A stretch of DNA of 64,000 nucleotides from Prorocentrum cordatum (Eukaryota > Sar > Dinophyceae > Prorocentrales > Prorocentraceae), in assembly GCA_963575745.1 (NCBI GenBank), contig CAUYUJ010015712.1, forward strand, positions 29,433-93,432, given 5' to 3'. A program made the translations under genes and the position numbers. The notes under the pieces were generated by a model, which was not told where the DNA came from, did no database searches, and saw only the letters and a program-made list of their open reading frames with translations. Below, one piece after another: positions 21,131 through 32,446 of this stretch; positions within the stretch are counted from its first letter, which is position 1, and each line of letters opens with the position of its first letter.

Positions 21131-21894
21131 GAGAGGGAAGTGGGTGTGTGAGGGAGGCGGGGGGGCTTGTGTGTTCAGTGAATTTCGATGGAATTGGTCC
21201 CCCCTCCCCTCTCCAGAGCGAAGCTTGAGCGAGGTCAAGCCCACGCTCTCACAAACTCACACGCATGATCTGCGGATATGTGTCCTGGACCTTGTCCCGT
21301 CAGCGTCTGAGGGTTCCCTTGGATGCCTCCTCCGCCCGCCAGACTGAGCGTCCCGCCCGTCGCCTTCGTCGCCTTGGTCGCCGTCGTGTCGACGTCGGTT
21401 GCCGGCGGCGAGGGGGGTTCGAGCTCCTCCCCCCAATTTGTTCCGATGGGCTGGGGGGAGGGGGGAGGGGGTTAAGGGGGCTCGCCGGGGGGAGGGGGTT
21501 GGGGGGGGCCGGGGCCCTGGTTCCGAAGAGAAGGGAGGGGACTTTCAGATAAGGGGGCGGCCCGGGTTCAGGGCGGGGGGGTGCACCGGTGCAGCATACA
21601 TACGTGTCGTTCTCTCACACAAGTTCTGGCAAGGGTCTTTGAAATAATCTGACCTGCATGCTCTTGGCATCCTGACTGGAGGTGCACCCGTCAGTTCCCC
21701 GAGGCTTAGAATTTGTGATTCGGATGGCTTTGAACATCTGGCCCAACCTCAGGAGGTTTTCAGTTTTGAGGGACCCACCCCCCTTGTGTATCGGCGGAGA
21801 ACAAATTGCCCAATCTCAGCAGGAGGTCTTCAATTTGAGGGATCCTCCCCTTTGTTTCTATCGGTGGGAAACAAACTCGCCCCGCCTCCTGACG

Positions 21895-22402
21895 GTCCTC
21901 CTCCTCCTCCTCCTCCTCCTCTTTCGCATCCTCCTCCTGCTCGATCTACCTCTCCTCGAAATTCGGATCTCCTTGCAACGAGCAGGAAAGCAACAGACCT
22001 GGTACATGACACTGACCCGAAGACCTCAAGGGGTGGCAGGACGTGCTCAAGCAAGAGGGAAGGGAGGAGCAGGAGGAGGAGGAGGAGGAGGAGGAGGAGG
22101 GTATGGACGAAAGGAGGAAGGAGGCGGAGGAGGGAGGAGGAGGAGGAGGAGGAGGAGGAGGGGAAGGGAGGAGGAGGAGGAGGAGGAGGAAGGAGGAGGA
22201 AGGAGGAAGGAGGAAGGAAAGGAGGAAGGAGGAAGGAGGAAGGAAAAGGACAAAGGACGAGGAGCCCCTGCGCCAGGCTGAGGGTTACCCAGGGACGCCG
22301 ATGGCCTCCAAGCCCGCTCTTTCCAGCCATAGCCATGGAGTCCTCCTCCTCCTCCTCCTCCAACCTTCTTCTCCTCCTCCTCCTCCTCCAAACCCGCGGG
22401 CC
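21895..22402. repeat. Pyrimidine-purine-pyrimidine low-complexity block
   Basis: A (CCT)n run (about 21898-21930), a (GGA)n run (about 22065-22255) and another (CCT)n run (about 22338-22388) alternate. Complementary mirror tracts in this order can fold back or form triplexes. Long Glu/Arg- or Leu/Pro-rich frames here are artefacts. The block ends just before LINE-2, and its last pyrimidine tract could act as a splice-acceptor tract for it. Confidence 0.75.
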
Positions 22403-22449
22403 CAATGTGATTGCTAGGGGCTGCGGAACAATCCTTCCATCTCCGTGCT

Positions 22450-23961
22450 TTCTCACAAGAAATGGGGGGGGGCAATGCTATCTCCTGCTCGGGCATGACG
22501 CGCGCCTCCTCTCGTCCTTATGCCAACGCCGCGCAGGTTGTCAGCTACAACCCGATGTCGGTGCTCAGCTGCGGGCGCCTCGACGACATCTTTCAAGAGT
22601 TCAGGCACAAGGCCGTGATCGGTTTGCAGGGTACAAGGTTGCCTGGGCACGATCTTCCTCTTGAACAGCGTGGGATTGGAAATCACATTCTTATCTCAGC
22701 AGGCTATGGGCGCAGATCGAACAAGCATGCAGGTGTTGCAGTTGGACTACATCGTTCACTGTTTCGGGCTACTTCGATTAAGGACATCAAGGTGCCGAAG
22801 GATCCCAGCTCGCAAGGTCGTGGCGTTTGTGTACGCACCAAGACGGCAAGTCATGACGTTGCTTGGATATCATTATACTTCCCGCCCGAGAACATCGGCA
22901 ATCACAAGGTCAAGTCACCTTTTCATAAGTTACTTTCGTGGGCATCGCAGTTACTGGCGGGTCTACCCGCTCGTACCCTACCAATCTTGATGATGGATGG
23001 CAATGGCAGAGTTGGCACTTTAGCTGGGCCTCAGGGAGTTCCTTGCCCAGATGATTGTTTCGCAGTGGGCCCGCACTTTCGAGAGCCCACGAACACCAAC
23101 GGCAGCTACTTGAGGCAGTTCTGGATGGATTTTCATGTGTGTGCTACCAGCACTTACTTTCCTCGCGGCGCGGGGCCTACTCACTATAACTTGGGCACGA
23201 AATCTCAGCATCGTATAGATTATATTTGTGTGCCGCATGGTTATCTCACTTCAGGTGCGATACATTCGGCGTTTGTACTGGATCGGGCAGGCGACAGACC
23301 TCAACTCATTCAGAGTCTTCGACGAGCCGATCGCCGACCCGTTCAAATCAACTTGGACATTCAACTACAGTATGATGGCAAAGACACTCATCTTCGATGG
23401 AATCGAGAGCTTCTGATGCCGGAGATGATGCACGGCGCGTTCAGGGATCTGATCTACGACGATCTGTCCAAATGGTGTCAGGACACGGCAGAGCAGTGGC
23501 AGCACTTCATGGACACGGGCTCGTTGACCGAGGCTTGGCAGCTTCTCATTGAGAGGTTGCAGCAGGTCGCTCAGAAGTTTTTCGCGCCTACTCCCGACCT
23601 TGCACTTCGAGACAACTCAAAGAACGTAGAGATTTACGGCAAGCAGTTACTCAGATGTGGGCACATGACGGACTTGGACCTGTTCGATGGATCTTTAGAC
23701 TTCTGGATATTGGCACGCTTCAGCATCCACTACGGGTCCTTCTACAAGGATGGCGAGTGGCAGTCCAACTTCTTCGTTCCAGTCGTAAGGTTACCACGCA
23801 TATTAAGACGGCGCAGGCAGATCGGCAATTGGTTCTTATCGAAGCTTGTACTTTGGCGTGGAACGAAAAACGACATGCAGAGGCACGCCATTTGGCTCGA
23901 CAGATTACTGGCAAGCGACTTGGCCCCAAACGACGACGGTGTGGACGACCAATTACCTTAA
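22450..23961 (+). pseudogene. LINE-2 endonuclease domain and linker
   Basis: An open frame (stop at 23959) carries an EN-like fold: VVSYNPMSVL (strand 1), VIGLQGTRLPGH where the catalytic Glu of LQETR is replaced by Gly, VAWISLYFPPE, LPILMMDGNGRVG (Asp and Asn kept), QHRIDYICVPHGY (Asp kept), and a weak final strand near GDRPQL. No start codon is convincing; the first ATG in the domain frame is near 22462. The Glu-to-Gly change may be decay or may be shared by the subfamily. I have the impression that related dinoflagellate elements read GLxGT at this site, but cannot verify it. The linker continues into the RT region in another frame. Confidence 0.8.
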
Positions 23962-25916
23962 GACTTACAAGTTCAGAGGCCGAAGTTCGTTTCTCGAAGC
24001 CGGGTGCTCAGAAAGGCTGGGTCGCGCGCGAGATGACCGACGCGATGTTGTTCATAAAGGCTCAGCTAGCACGTAATCCACCTACGGACGCAGTTCGACA
24101 AGAAGCGGAACGTGATCTTCTTCGTACGATTCGAGCACTGGGCAAATCAAAAAAAAAAACGACGGGCACCTTCTGCTTGGGATTTATTTTCAGAAGTATG
24201 GCGCATTTTTTCTCTCTCCTCCATGTGGTACTATCGCGCGTCACGGTGTTGGCATGGAAACTCCTACCGAACAGTTGCAGTGTATTGACGACAGAATGCT
24301 GGTTTTCCATCAGAAGGTTCGTTCAAACGATAGAGCTCCTCAGCAGTGGCATCGCGATATATGTATTGGTATCCCCAAGGACTTAGAGGACACTCGATGG
24401 GCACATGGATAAGGTGCTTACAGCAACGCTTTCTGTCGTGGACTGTTCAAAAATCAGCCAGGAGCCATTATCTACCCTCGCGCTTATCACATACCAGGAC
24501 GACGATGCGAAGGCGCAATAGCAGCGACGACGGTCATGATGGACAGATTGAGGACGGCGAAGAAGTCCCATTTTGCTATCAATTTTGACGCGATCAACGC
24601 CTTCAATTGTGCGAAGCAGGACAGCATCATCTCCCCTACCAACTCCGAGAGCGACTCCAACCTCTTTGATGATAGAATTGGCACTTGTGTTACTGAGTAC
24701 GGCGCGATCGACGGCAGGATCAACTTTCATCGTGGTGAGGGAGTCACGCAAGGCAGTTCACTTGGTACAGGCTCGTTTGAGAAGGCCTACGGATCTTCTC
24801 TTGATAACTGGCGGGGTGACACGCGTGATCCACAGTTACAGGTACCATCGGTTGTTCGAGACAATATTGTTGCTTGCTCTATCTTTAGATTCCAGGCGCC
24901 TTCTATGCGTGGATGGGTTTGCTCAGATGCGGGACGCAGCTTCGAGGTGCATCGATTCGCTCTCAGAACATCTCTTGCAGATCGGCCGTGCGCAGAACGA
25001 GACCAAGCTGGGGGCCACCGCTTTCTTTATGGGTAAGAATTCAGGTACTATACAGCGTCGTACGTATGCGGATCCATGGATGCCAGGACGTGTTCTACGC
25101 GAAGCTCGGTATCTTGGCCTCATGCTACACTACCGAGGTTTCACTGGCCTCGAACTTAATCGGCGTATTCAAGCATGCAAAAGGAACTGGCACACGTTTC
25201 ATAAGTTTTGGTTCAGCAGGGCGTGCAGAGACTTTAAGCTCGCGCTGTTTCGCATGGTGTGTATGTCTTGCTTGATGTCAGGGGCATTGGGACTTCCCTT
25301 CAACAAAGACGACGAGGCCAAGCTTGATAAGGCTCAGGTATGGCACTGTAGGAAGTTGACGCAGGGCGCGGCTACACAGAATACATACCTCCCCGACGGC
25401 ACCGAGCGGAAGACCAGTCTTCATTCTGATCGAGTTCTCAGGCTAAAAAACGAGCAGCTCCTCACAATCCTTCTAGCCCCGCAGATGCCCTTCGAGTCTG
25501 CCCCCTTGGATCACGAGAGGCACGGATCGTCGAACTTTTTCGTGAAAAGAATAATCGAGGATATCGACTCGCTCGCCGGCTTGGAGGAGGGGGCCTGTTT
25601 CGTGGCACGATATGGCCCCCCCCCAAAAAAGCTCTTGGTGGATGAAGATTTGCTGGCTCACTTCTTGGAAATCGACGTATCGGAGTTAAGGGGTAAGTAT
25701 ATTACTGTAGCTGTTCTTCCTCCAGGACTCGCGCAGGCTCCTCAGGTCCCTGAAGATGAACCCCCGCATCCCCGTGATTTCAGGCGCACTGAACTACTTG
25801 CTAACGGTCAAGAGCGCGGAGAGACCTTCGAGACCCTCAGAGCCCTTCGAGTTCACCAGTCTCAAGCTAGGCGTCAAAATGGCGATGTACACGTTGAAAA
25901 GGTTTGTCCAGAGTAA
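23962..25916 (+). pseudogene. LINE-2 reverse transcriptase, frameshifted, motif C altered
   Basis: The pre-RT linker (HIKTAQADRQLVLIEACTLA) lies in one frame near 23800. The palm begins in a second frame with AIIYPRAYHIPGRRCEGAIA (about 24460), motif A FAINFDAINAFNC (about 24576) and motif B GVTQGSSLGTGSF (about 24740). Motif C lies in a third frame as LCVDGFAQM (about 24910), where the expected DD is DG. The thumb (GATAFFMGKNSG, REARYLGLMLHYRGF) and a C-terminal region follow to 25916. Two frame changes and a lost catalytic Asp mean that this copy cannot polymerise. Confidence 0.82.
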
Positions 25917-26165
25917 TATGTGCCCATGGCGTTCATCAATATTCAGTAGTCGTGACTGTGCGGTATCTCATGTACGACATGCCTTCATTCAAAATCGATG
26001 TTTAACTGATCATGCCATTACACCACAACGTGTACCAGATGAAGGTGACATAACATGTCCGCTATGCACTCAGAGGTTCACTTCATTGGCTATGTATCAC
26101 ATTCATGTACGAGCACACGTTCCAGGGCCACGAGATATTCACTTATCAGTAGCTCGTTCGGGGCT
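25917..26165 (+). pseudogene. LINE-2 C-terminal C2H2 zinc finger
   Basis: In the frame starting 25756, the tail reads CPLCTQRFTSLAMYHIHVRA followed by H, a classical C-x2-C-x12-H-x3-H finger (Cys codons 26056 and 26065, His codons 26104 and 26116). Several LINE lineages end with such a nucleic-acid-binding finger. The frame stays open to 27234, but after about 26165 it shadows the ORF1-like gene in another frame and is not homologous. Confidence 0.75.
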
Positions 26166-26227
26166 CGAGATCATCCCAGAGCTTGTCGCTCGTTTCGGGC
26201 ACCAACCTGCTCGGGCGCCCAGAGGTC

Positions 26228-26926
26228 ATGCCGCTCGATCTCGGCATGCCCCCCGCGCAGCGCCAGCGTCGCACGGAGCCGCTGGATCAGGCGCTCAAGG
26301 AGGCCGACAAAGACAATCTCAAAGCTATCAGGGAGATGATGATCTTGGTGGCCAAGCTTGGTCTGGCAGCAGAGTATCAAGCACGAGTGGCGCGAGCGGC
26401 ATCGGACTTGGAGGTGCGCGTTTGCCCGCCGGCGAGCGACATGGCGCAGGCCGGCTTGGAGGCGGGCCGCGGTTGCGCCCAGCAGGCGGCGGGGGTCGCG
26501 AAGGAGGATCGCGAGCAGCAGTTGGGGCTTCCACACACATCCATCTTCCTGGCGATCATGAACAAGGCCGAGGCACAGGCAGTGGCGGTCAACGCGCAGC
26601 TGAAGGCGGACTTCGACAGGTACACGGCTCACTACGTGCAGATCAAGGACAGCAAGAACATGCAGGCGATGCATCTGGCTTTGCAGAAAGATATCCCGCA
26701 CTGCCGCGCGAAGAAAACGTACGCGAGGGACTACGCGAAGATGGGGATCAAGGTCAGCCGCCAGTCGGCGGCGTGGGCGGTATGGGAGCACGCGCGTACG
26801 ATCCTGTGCAACAGCGGCGGCGCGATGAAGTACGGCATGGCTCCTTCGTCCGACATCGCGAGGCGGGTGCAGCAGGTACTCGAGGAGCTAGGCGAGAGTC
26901 GTTCCCACGAAGAGCGCTACCGTTAG
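26228..26926 (+). CDS. Retroelement ORF1-like helical protein, intact frame
   Basis: An uninterrupted 232-codon frame starts at the ATG at 26228 (MPLDLGMPPAQRQRR); an in-frame upstream start at 26183 (not ATG-supported here) is possible. The protein is alpha-helical: a short basic N-terminus, then DNLKAIREMMILVAKLGLAA, an Ala/Gln-rich middle and a C-terminal VQQVLEELGES. Two broken relatives lie at 46239-46803 and 48409-49138. They share the order basic head, helical KLxLxN segment, PPxxxAxxxxxE, and a helical tail ending FLE/VLEEL. Such ORFs sit 5' of EN-RT ORFs in dinoflagellate LINEs. Here it follows the LINE-2 finger directly with no EN-RT after it, so it is an orphan or an insertion. The molecular function is unknown; RNA binding is inference. 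Confidence 0.6.
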   Translation: MPLDLGMPPAQRQRRTEPLDQALKEADKDNLKAIREMMILVAKLGLAAEYQARVARAASDLEVRVCPPASDMAQAGLEAGRGCAQQAAGVAKEDREQQLGLPHTSIFLAIMNKAEAQAVAVNAQLKADFDRYTAHYVQIKDSKNMQAMHLALQKDIPHCRAKKTYARDYAKMGIKVSRQSAAWAVWEHARTILCNSGGAMKYGMAPSSDIARRVQQVLEELGESRSHEERYR

Positions 26927-27499
26927 AAGATATCTCGAGGAGTACAAGCTCAATTTTGACTGATGATATGGCTGTATCGAGCTCTGCTTTGAATAATAGG
27001 CATTCAATGGCTGTTCCTTCGAGCTCTTTTTCGACAGCCTCATCGAGTGCATCGAGTTCGCTTCGACACCTACTTGAAGCGGCTGAGCGACCTCGGCGTG
27101 TAGATGCTGAGGCCCCGTCTGCCGCGGCGCCTGCTTTTCCTCCCCCTCCTCCTCCTCCTCCTCCTCCTCAGCGTGAAATAGTGTACGTTGATGTGGGTGG
27201 TGAGGGCCTTTGTGGTCGCACCCCCAACGGGTGAGACGAGGGTGGCGTCTTCACCCTCGTGCCCGAGCAGGTCGGGACACGAGGCGGTGTCCCTGCCCTG
27301 CTCTGGCCTCCTAGGCTCCGTAGGCCGTGTAGGAGGTTCGGAGTGTTGGGTCGGTGGGTTCGTTGGCGTTGTAGGTTTGTTATCGATTAGGCCGACCTCC
27401 AGCCGATTTTAAGCACATCTTCGTCCGTTCGGTATACTAGCGCACGCTGTAGAGCACAGTCGGGTAGGTAAAAACACATGGGTCATGAAGTGCATTCAT
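26927..27499. other. Spacer with CTC run and hairpin
   Basis: A (CTC)n run at 27141-27170 encodes a Pro tract in one frame. A perfect 9-bp hairpin, ACGAGGGTG (27236-27244) and CACCCTCGT (27252-27260) with a 7-nt loop, lies just after a TGA stop. It could be an RNA 3'-end structure. No gene is recognised. Confidence 0.5.
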
Positions 27500-27640
27500 T
27501 CATTCATTCCTCCTCCTCCAACCTCATCCTCCTCCTCCTTCTCATCAGCATCATCATCATCATCATCGTCATCGTCATCGTCATCACCATGATCATCATC
27601 AGCAGCAGCGTCATCATCATCCCCCCCCCCCCCTCCTCAC
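27500..27640 (+). repeat. CATT/CTC/CAT-TCG microsatellite block
   Basis: Successive (CATT)n, (CTC)n, (CAT)n, (CGTCAT)n and a C-run produce a compound microsatellite. Confidence 0.9.
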
Positions 27641-27732
27641 CCTCCCCCCTTCCGTCTCCATCCACCGCCCTGGATCGGCGGCGAGCGATAGGGGGAGGTG
27701 AGCAGGAGAAGGCCCTCTCAGAGGGCGGCGGG

Positions 27733-27822
27733 CCTTCTCGAAAGGCCTCCAGCCTTCTGACAGGTCCCTTGTTTCCACGGGGAAGGTTCGGAATATTTCT
27801 CAGAAGGCCACGGGGCTTCCGA
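27733..27822 (-). repeat. Dispersed CTTCTGAGAAG repeat, copy 2 (inverted)
   Basis: Reverse complement of the 8072-8160 repeat along about 90 bp, with landmarks GGCCTTCTGAGAA, ACCTTCCCC and CAGAAGGC read on the minus strand. The remainder of 27823-29245 has no recognisable gene. Confidence 0.6.
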
Positions 27823-29248
27823 GCCTTCTGATGAGGTCCGCCCTTCTCTCGCTTCAACCCTGGGCTCGCAGCCGATCCTCCTCCAGACCCCTCGCGGTGC
27901 TTGTCCTTGCGGACCCCATGTGCACAGCCTGCCCGTGCACGCGTGCAGCAACGGCGCGCCTTTGGGTTCCCGCCCTCCAGACTGTCCAGTGAGGCAAAGG
28001 CTGGCACGACCCAGCAGGACCAGCCAACAGAGGCGCAACAGAGCGCAGCAGTCGTTGCAGCCATGGACTCCACTGAGCTCTCAGCGTCGCAGGAGCTCGG
28101 AGCTGGCACCTGCCCCTCAGGTACTGTCCATCCTCTGCATCCTTCTCCTCCACCTGGGCCGTGGCTGCGACATGCGTGAGGGTAGTAACTGATACCGCTC
28201 GTCGAGCGGACTCGAAGCGGTTCCCAGGGGCGCCGCATCAAACCGTGTTAGAACAATGTGGTTCAAGCGCGCGCGGATCGCACATCATGAAGCAACGCTC
28301 TGGCCCGCTCATGCTGGGCCGCGTCATCGGAAGTGCGAGCTGCGTGCAGATGGTGCCGGTATGTCGCCACGCCTGTCCTTCCTGACCGCCTTTCGTCGAG
28401 CAGTAGAACTACACTGCCTGAGTACCTCACACTGTCGGATTATGCACGCATCCGTTGTGGACCAAGTTCTGAGCAACGTTAGATTTGGATGAGCACGATT
28501 GTTTGTTGCAGATTCGTCGTTAAGCGGGTAAATGTTACAGCATCTCGGTCAATTACCGAACGCGCGTTCCTTCTAGAGTGTTGCATCGTGGTCGTGGCAG
28601 CGTGCCAAGCAAGAGAACCAGCCCCTCGCCCGCGCAGATACTCAGAGAGACCGTGGCGACGTTGAAGGGCAAGAGGCCGCCTCGGGGAGCGGGAAAGGGG
28701 GAACCCGAGGGAGCATGGGGCGGGAGGAAACGAAGGGGAAGCAAGGGCAGCAGGGCAGCAGAACTCAGAGATCGGGGATACGTAAGACTCGAGTACGCCG
28801 GAACTCGGGTTTGCTGACGCTTTTTGACGAAGGTGTCCTGGATTTTTGACGGTCCAGTTTTCGTGGGATGTTTGCAGCGGGAGTGCGTGTCGCATTTCAG
28901 ACTGGGCCCGTCACTTTCATGATTGCCCCATCAAGCCAACCTGAGTCCCTCGAACCCGAGTCTTACATCTCCCCGAAGAGGGCAGGGAGGAGAGTGAGAG
29001 AGAGAGAGAGGATGGGCTGATTGATCACTTCGCTTCGTTGGTGGCCAGCGACAGGCGAGCCAGCTCGGAGGTAGATGACCGAACACCCTCCCAGGGGAGT
29101 GAACAGCCACCCACTCCACCAGGCAAGAGTTCCAGAGGCGGCAATGGGGGCGAACAGCCCGGTTGCGGGCATCTCACGTCTTCTCCCGGGAGCCTCGCCG
29201 AAGGCATGGACAATCGGCGCTCTTGGATATATGTATTGTCGGGCAGGG

Positions 29249-29412
29249 CTAGGACGAGAATTAATATGTTCAGAGCTTTCCGGAACGCTCTCAGAGCGTT
29301 CCGCAACGCTCTGAGGAGGCCGCGGCGCCCGAGGCATCCTCCAGAGCCGCGGGATCTCAGAGAGTCTCGATTGATCCCTACCCGATGTTGCCCTCGTCCT
29401 GGCCTCGTCTTC
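29249..29412 (+). repeat. Dispersed palindromic repeat family R1, copy 2
   Basis: CTAGGACGAG, then two overlapping palindromic words (CAGAGCTTTCCGGAACGCTC and CAGAGCGTTCCGCAACGCTC), GAGGCCGCGGCGCCCGAGGC and CCAGAGCCGCGG, ending at CTCGTCCTGGCCTCGTCTTC. Homologous to 11936-12075 and 31899-32065. Confidence 0.75.
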
Positions 29413-29449
29413 TATTGCCCTCCCCCTGGGCTATTTTGCCCCCATCGTC

Positions 29450-29850
29450 GCCCCGGATGGCGAGAGGACGGGGGAGGAGGAGGAGGTCGAGGCGAGCGGT
29501 GACGGGGAGCGAACGCGAGGGAGGGGGCCGCGGAGCGGCGAGGGCCGGGACGCAGCACGAGAGCCGCACCGGAGGGGCCCCGGGGTCTGCCGTTGCCGGA
29601 GGCGCCAAAGGGAGCCGCTCGCGGAAGAGGTGCACAGGTCGTCCTCCACGAGGCAGGGGGAAGCGGACGGAGAAGAGGGGCAGGAGAGATGGAGGAGGAG
29701 AAGGAGATGGAGGAGGAGGGGGAGGAGGAGATGGAGCAGCGGGAGGAGGAACAGGAGGGGGTGGAGGAGGAGACAGAGAAGGATGGGGGAGGAGGAATAG
29801 TAACAGGAGGAGATGGAGGAGGGGGAGGAAGGAGGAAGGAGGCGCGCGCA
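29450..29850 (+). repeat. Purine-rich GGA tract
   Basis: Low-complexity GGAGGA/GGGAGG sequence, densest at 29685-29850. Arg/Glu/Gly-rich frames are not genes. 29850-31895 has no recognisable gene, apart from a short minisatellite at about 30715-30790 (AGCGGAAGCTGGCGAA-like). Confidence 0.75.
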
Positions 29851-31898
29851 ACGCTGGCATGGACGTTTGGTGCCCAATCGCTGGTAGCTCAGGCGGGATG
29901 GCGCAATCGTACCACTTTCGCCACCCGCCTGAGCATGAGATCACTGTGACCTCACTCCGAAGAGAAAAAAGTGAAAGAGGGGTGCCGGGCGGGCTAGAAC
30001 TACTGGTCAGCCTAACTCGTCCCTGACCGCCTCCACCTCGTCCTCCGAAGCCCGCCTCCCCACGGGCTGGGAGGGGAAAGGGTGCAGGGGCGGCGGCGCC
30101 TAGATCCAAGGGGCACGGCGTGCATGGTGCCGCCGTCTTGCTTCCTCCCGGTTCGCAGCAGTACTTGCTTTCTGGAAGGGGCTCAGGGCGAGCGGGGCAG
30201 GGGGGGGGGGGGCAGAGGTGAGGCAGGAGGCAAGAAGCCGGTTTGCTCTTCAGGGGAACAGATTAGAAAGCTTGTTGGCAGTTGCCTGCTTAGCCTCTGG
30301 CGCCAGAGGCCGCAGAGGCCTGGACGTGGGGCGGCGGCCCACGGAGAAAGGAAGAAGGAGGGAGGGAGGGGGTGAGGGAGGGGGAGGGGGAAGAGGAGGA
30401 GAGGAATCAGCTCGATCTCGCTGACGATCACGCCGTGCTCCGCTCTGCAGAATGCCAGGCGGGGGCCCACGGAAGGAGGAAGAGGGTGGACCTGCGGCCC
30501 TTTGGGGCGCCCATGGATGCTTCCCTTCTCGGCCAGTTGCTCGGCTCATGCACTACAGTCCCAGTCGCCCGCGGCGGCCCCCCGCGCTCTCCACTGATTG
30601 TTCCCAATGGAGTTCTGTCCAGTGTGCCACATGGTGCGCTCCAGAAAAAGGCTTCGCACTCGAGGATCGAAAGGGTTGACATGTTTTCCTCGGTGGAAGG
30701 CGGCAGAAGCTGGCGGAAGTGAAGCGAGGGCGGCTACCCCAGCGGAAGCTGGCGAAAGGCCAGCGGAAGCCAGCAGGAGCAAAACCAGCCCCCCAAGAGA
30801 TGGCAATGTTCTGAGATCCAGAATTTCCCGAACCCGTCACATGTTCGAATCCATCCATGATTTGTAATGCATTCTTGGGTGAAGAAAGATCGAGGTTGAC
30901 GGCACACCACACGCCGTGGTGATTTTTGGAGCCCGCGTGGGCTGGCGGCGGCTAGGGGCTCAGATGCGCCCAGAATTTTAACTTAGACCGACATTGTGGT
31001 CCACACTTCTCGCTAAATCGCCCACAAAACTCGCGCGCATCTGAAACTTATCAGCCACCTCGAAATCCCAGATGGCGGGTAGCTGCACAGGGCCAGGAGG
31101 CATGCGCATGTGCATTAGTTCAACCGGGCGCGCACACTCACAGGAATGATGCCGGAATGCATGATGCGCACTCGCAACATAATCATTATGCATGCCGACA
31201 TAGTTGGTGATGATTCTGACGGGCATGCCACGCCTTATTGCTCATGGCATCCAAGCAGACAGGCACAGCCGCAGTAATAGTGGGCGGTAGGATACCGAGA
31301 TGAAGCCACATGAAAATAATATGAAACTCCAAAACACTTGATGCCAAACCATATTGAAACCAGTGCGAAAGCCGATGCCAATCCATGTCGCGTGCCATGG
31401 TGAGTTGTCGCAAGCCGCTGGAGCAATTCAGCACCGTGAAGGATAGCGCGGTTGTTAGATTCCACCATTTCTTCCCCCATCATTTGGACTCCACTCGTCG
31501 GTCGTTCCCTCCGCAAGGTGATGTCGCCGCTGGCAGAGATGGACGACGATGATGCAGGCTTGGTGCTCACAGAGACCGTCGAGGACGCGGGCATTGCCCC
31601 TCTGCCGCGCACGAGCGGCCGCTCTATATCTGTCGCGCAAGCAGTTGCACGGCGCTCGCGCGAGCATCGCAAGGTCGGGGGGGCGCGGGTGGGGAGGCGA
31701 GTGGAGAAAGCAAGCCGGCCACGCGCAGAGGGGGTAGGTAGGGGAAGGGGGAAGGGTTCTTTAGAAGCACCCCTGCTTCTCAGAGAGTGCGGGCCTCGCA
31801 TATAGACGTAGAGCTGGCGCCTTGCAAAAGGCAGTTTCCTTCTAAGAAGCCCCCCCCCGTATCCCCTTGTGCGCGCCGCCAAGGAAGGTCGAGCGTGG

Positions 31899-32065
31899 CT
31901 AGGACGAGGATAGATCCGTCCCAGAGCGTTCCGGAACGCTCTCAGAGCGCACGGGACCGATCCGAGAAGGCCGCGGCGCCCGAGACACCCTCCAGGACCG
32001 CGGAATCTCGGAGATTCTCCATTTCTCCGCACCCGATTTTATCTTCGTCCTGGCTTCGTCTTGCC
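31899..32065 (+). repeat. Dispersed palindromic repeat family R1, copy 3
   Basis: It contains the perfect 20-bp palindrome AGAGCGTTCCGGAACGCTCT (31923-31942). This is followed by GAGAAGGCCGCGGCGCCCGA, CACCCTCCAGGACCGCGG and an end at TTCGTCCTGGCTTCGTCTTG. It is the cleanest of the three copies, with no coding potential. Confidence 0.78.
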
Positions 32066-32219
32066 CCACCCCCCCTCGCGCGCGCCGCCGAGGAAGGGAG
32101 GGCCGCCAGCTGTGGGGGCTCGCCCGGGACCGTGCCCAGGAGAAGCTCCTCCTGCTCGGGGACCTCGGGCCGATGCGCTTCGACAGTGCCGCGGCGCGGA
32201 GCCTTCCGTTCTGCTTCCG

Positions 32220-32340
32220 CGGGGGAGGGGGAGGGGGAGGAGGAGGAGGAGGAGGAGGAGGAGGAGGAGGAGGAGGAGGAGGAGGAGGAGGAGGAGGAGG
32301 AGGAGGAGGAGGAGGAGGAGGAGGAGGAGGAGGAGAAGAG
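32220..32340 (+). repeat. (GGA)n microsatellite
   Basis: About 35-40 nearly uninterrupted GGA triplets. The poly-Glu, poly-Gly, poly-Arg, poly-Pro and poly-Leu frames crossing it are artefacts. Confidence 0.95.
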
Positions 32341-32446
32341 GAGGGCGATATCCTGTGATGGCTTCGATGACAGTCGGACCGAGGTATAAGATCGAGGTCG
32401 GTTCTTGGAGGGTGCCTATTGTTCTTCGTGCTTGATGTGAGGAACC

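Noticed and set aside
25756-27234. A 492-codon plus-strand frame as one protein
   Set aside because: Its first part is the LINE-2 finger tail. From about 26165 it only shadows the better ORF at 26228-26926 in another frame, then reads low-complexity Ser/Pro.
30841-30856. GTTCGAATCC as a possible tRNA remnant
   Set aside because: The upstream 70 bases cannot be folded by eye into a tRNA cloverleaf, and no A box is visible.
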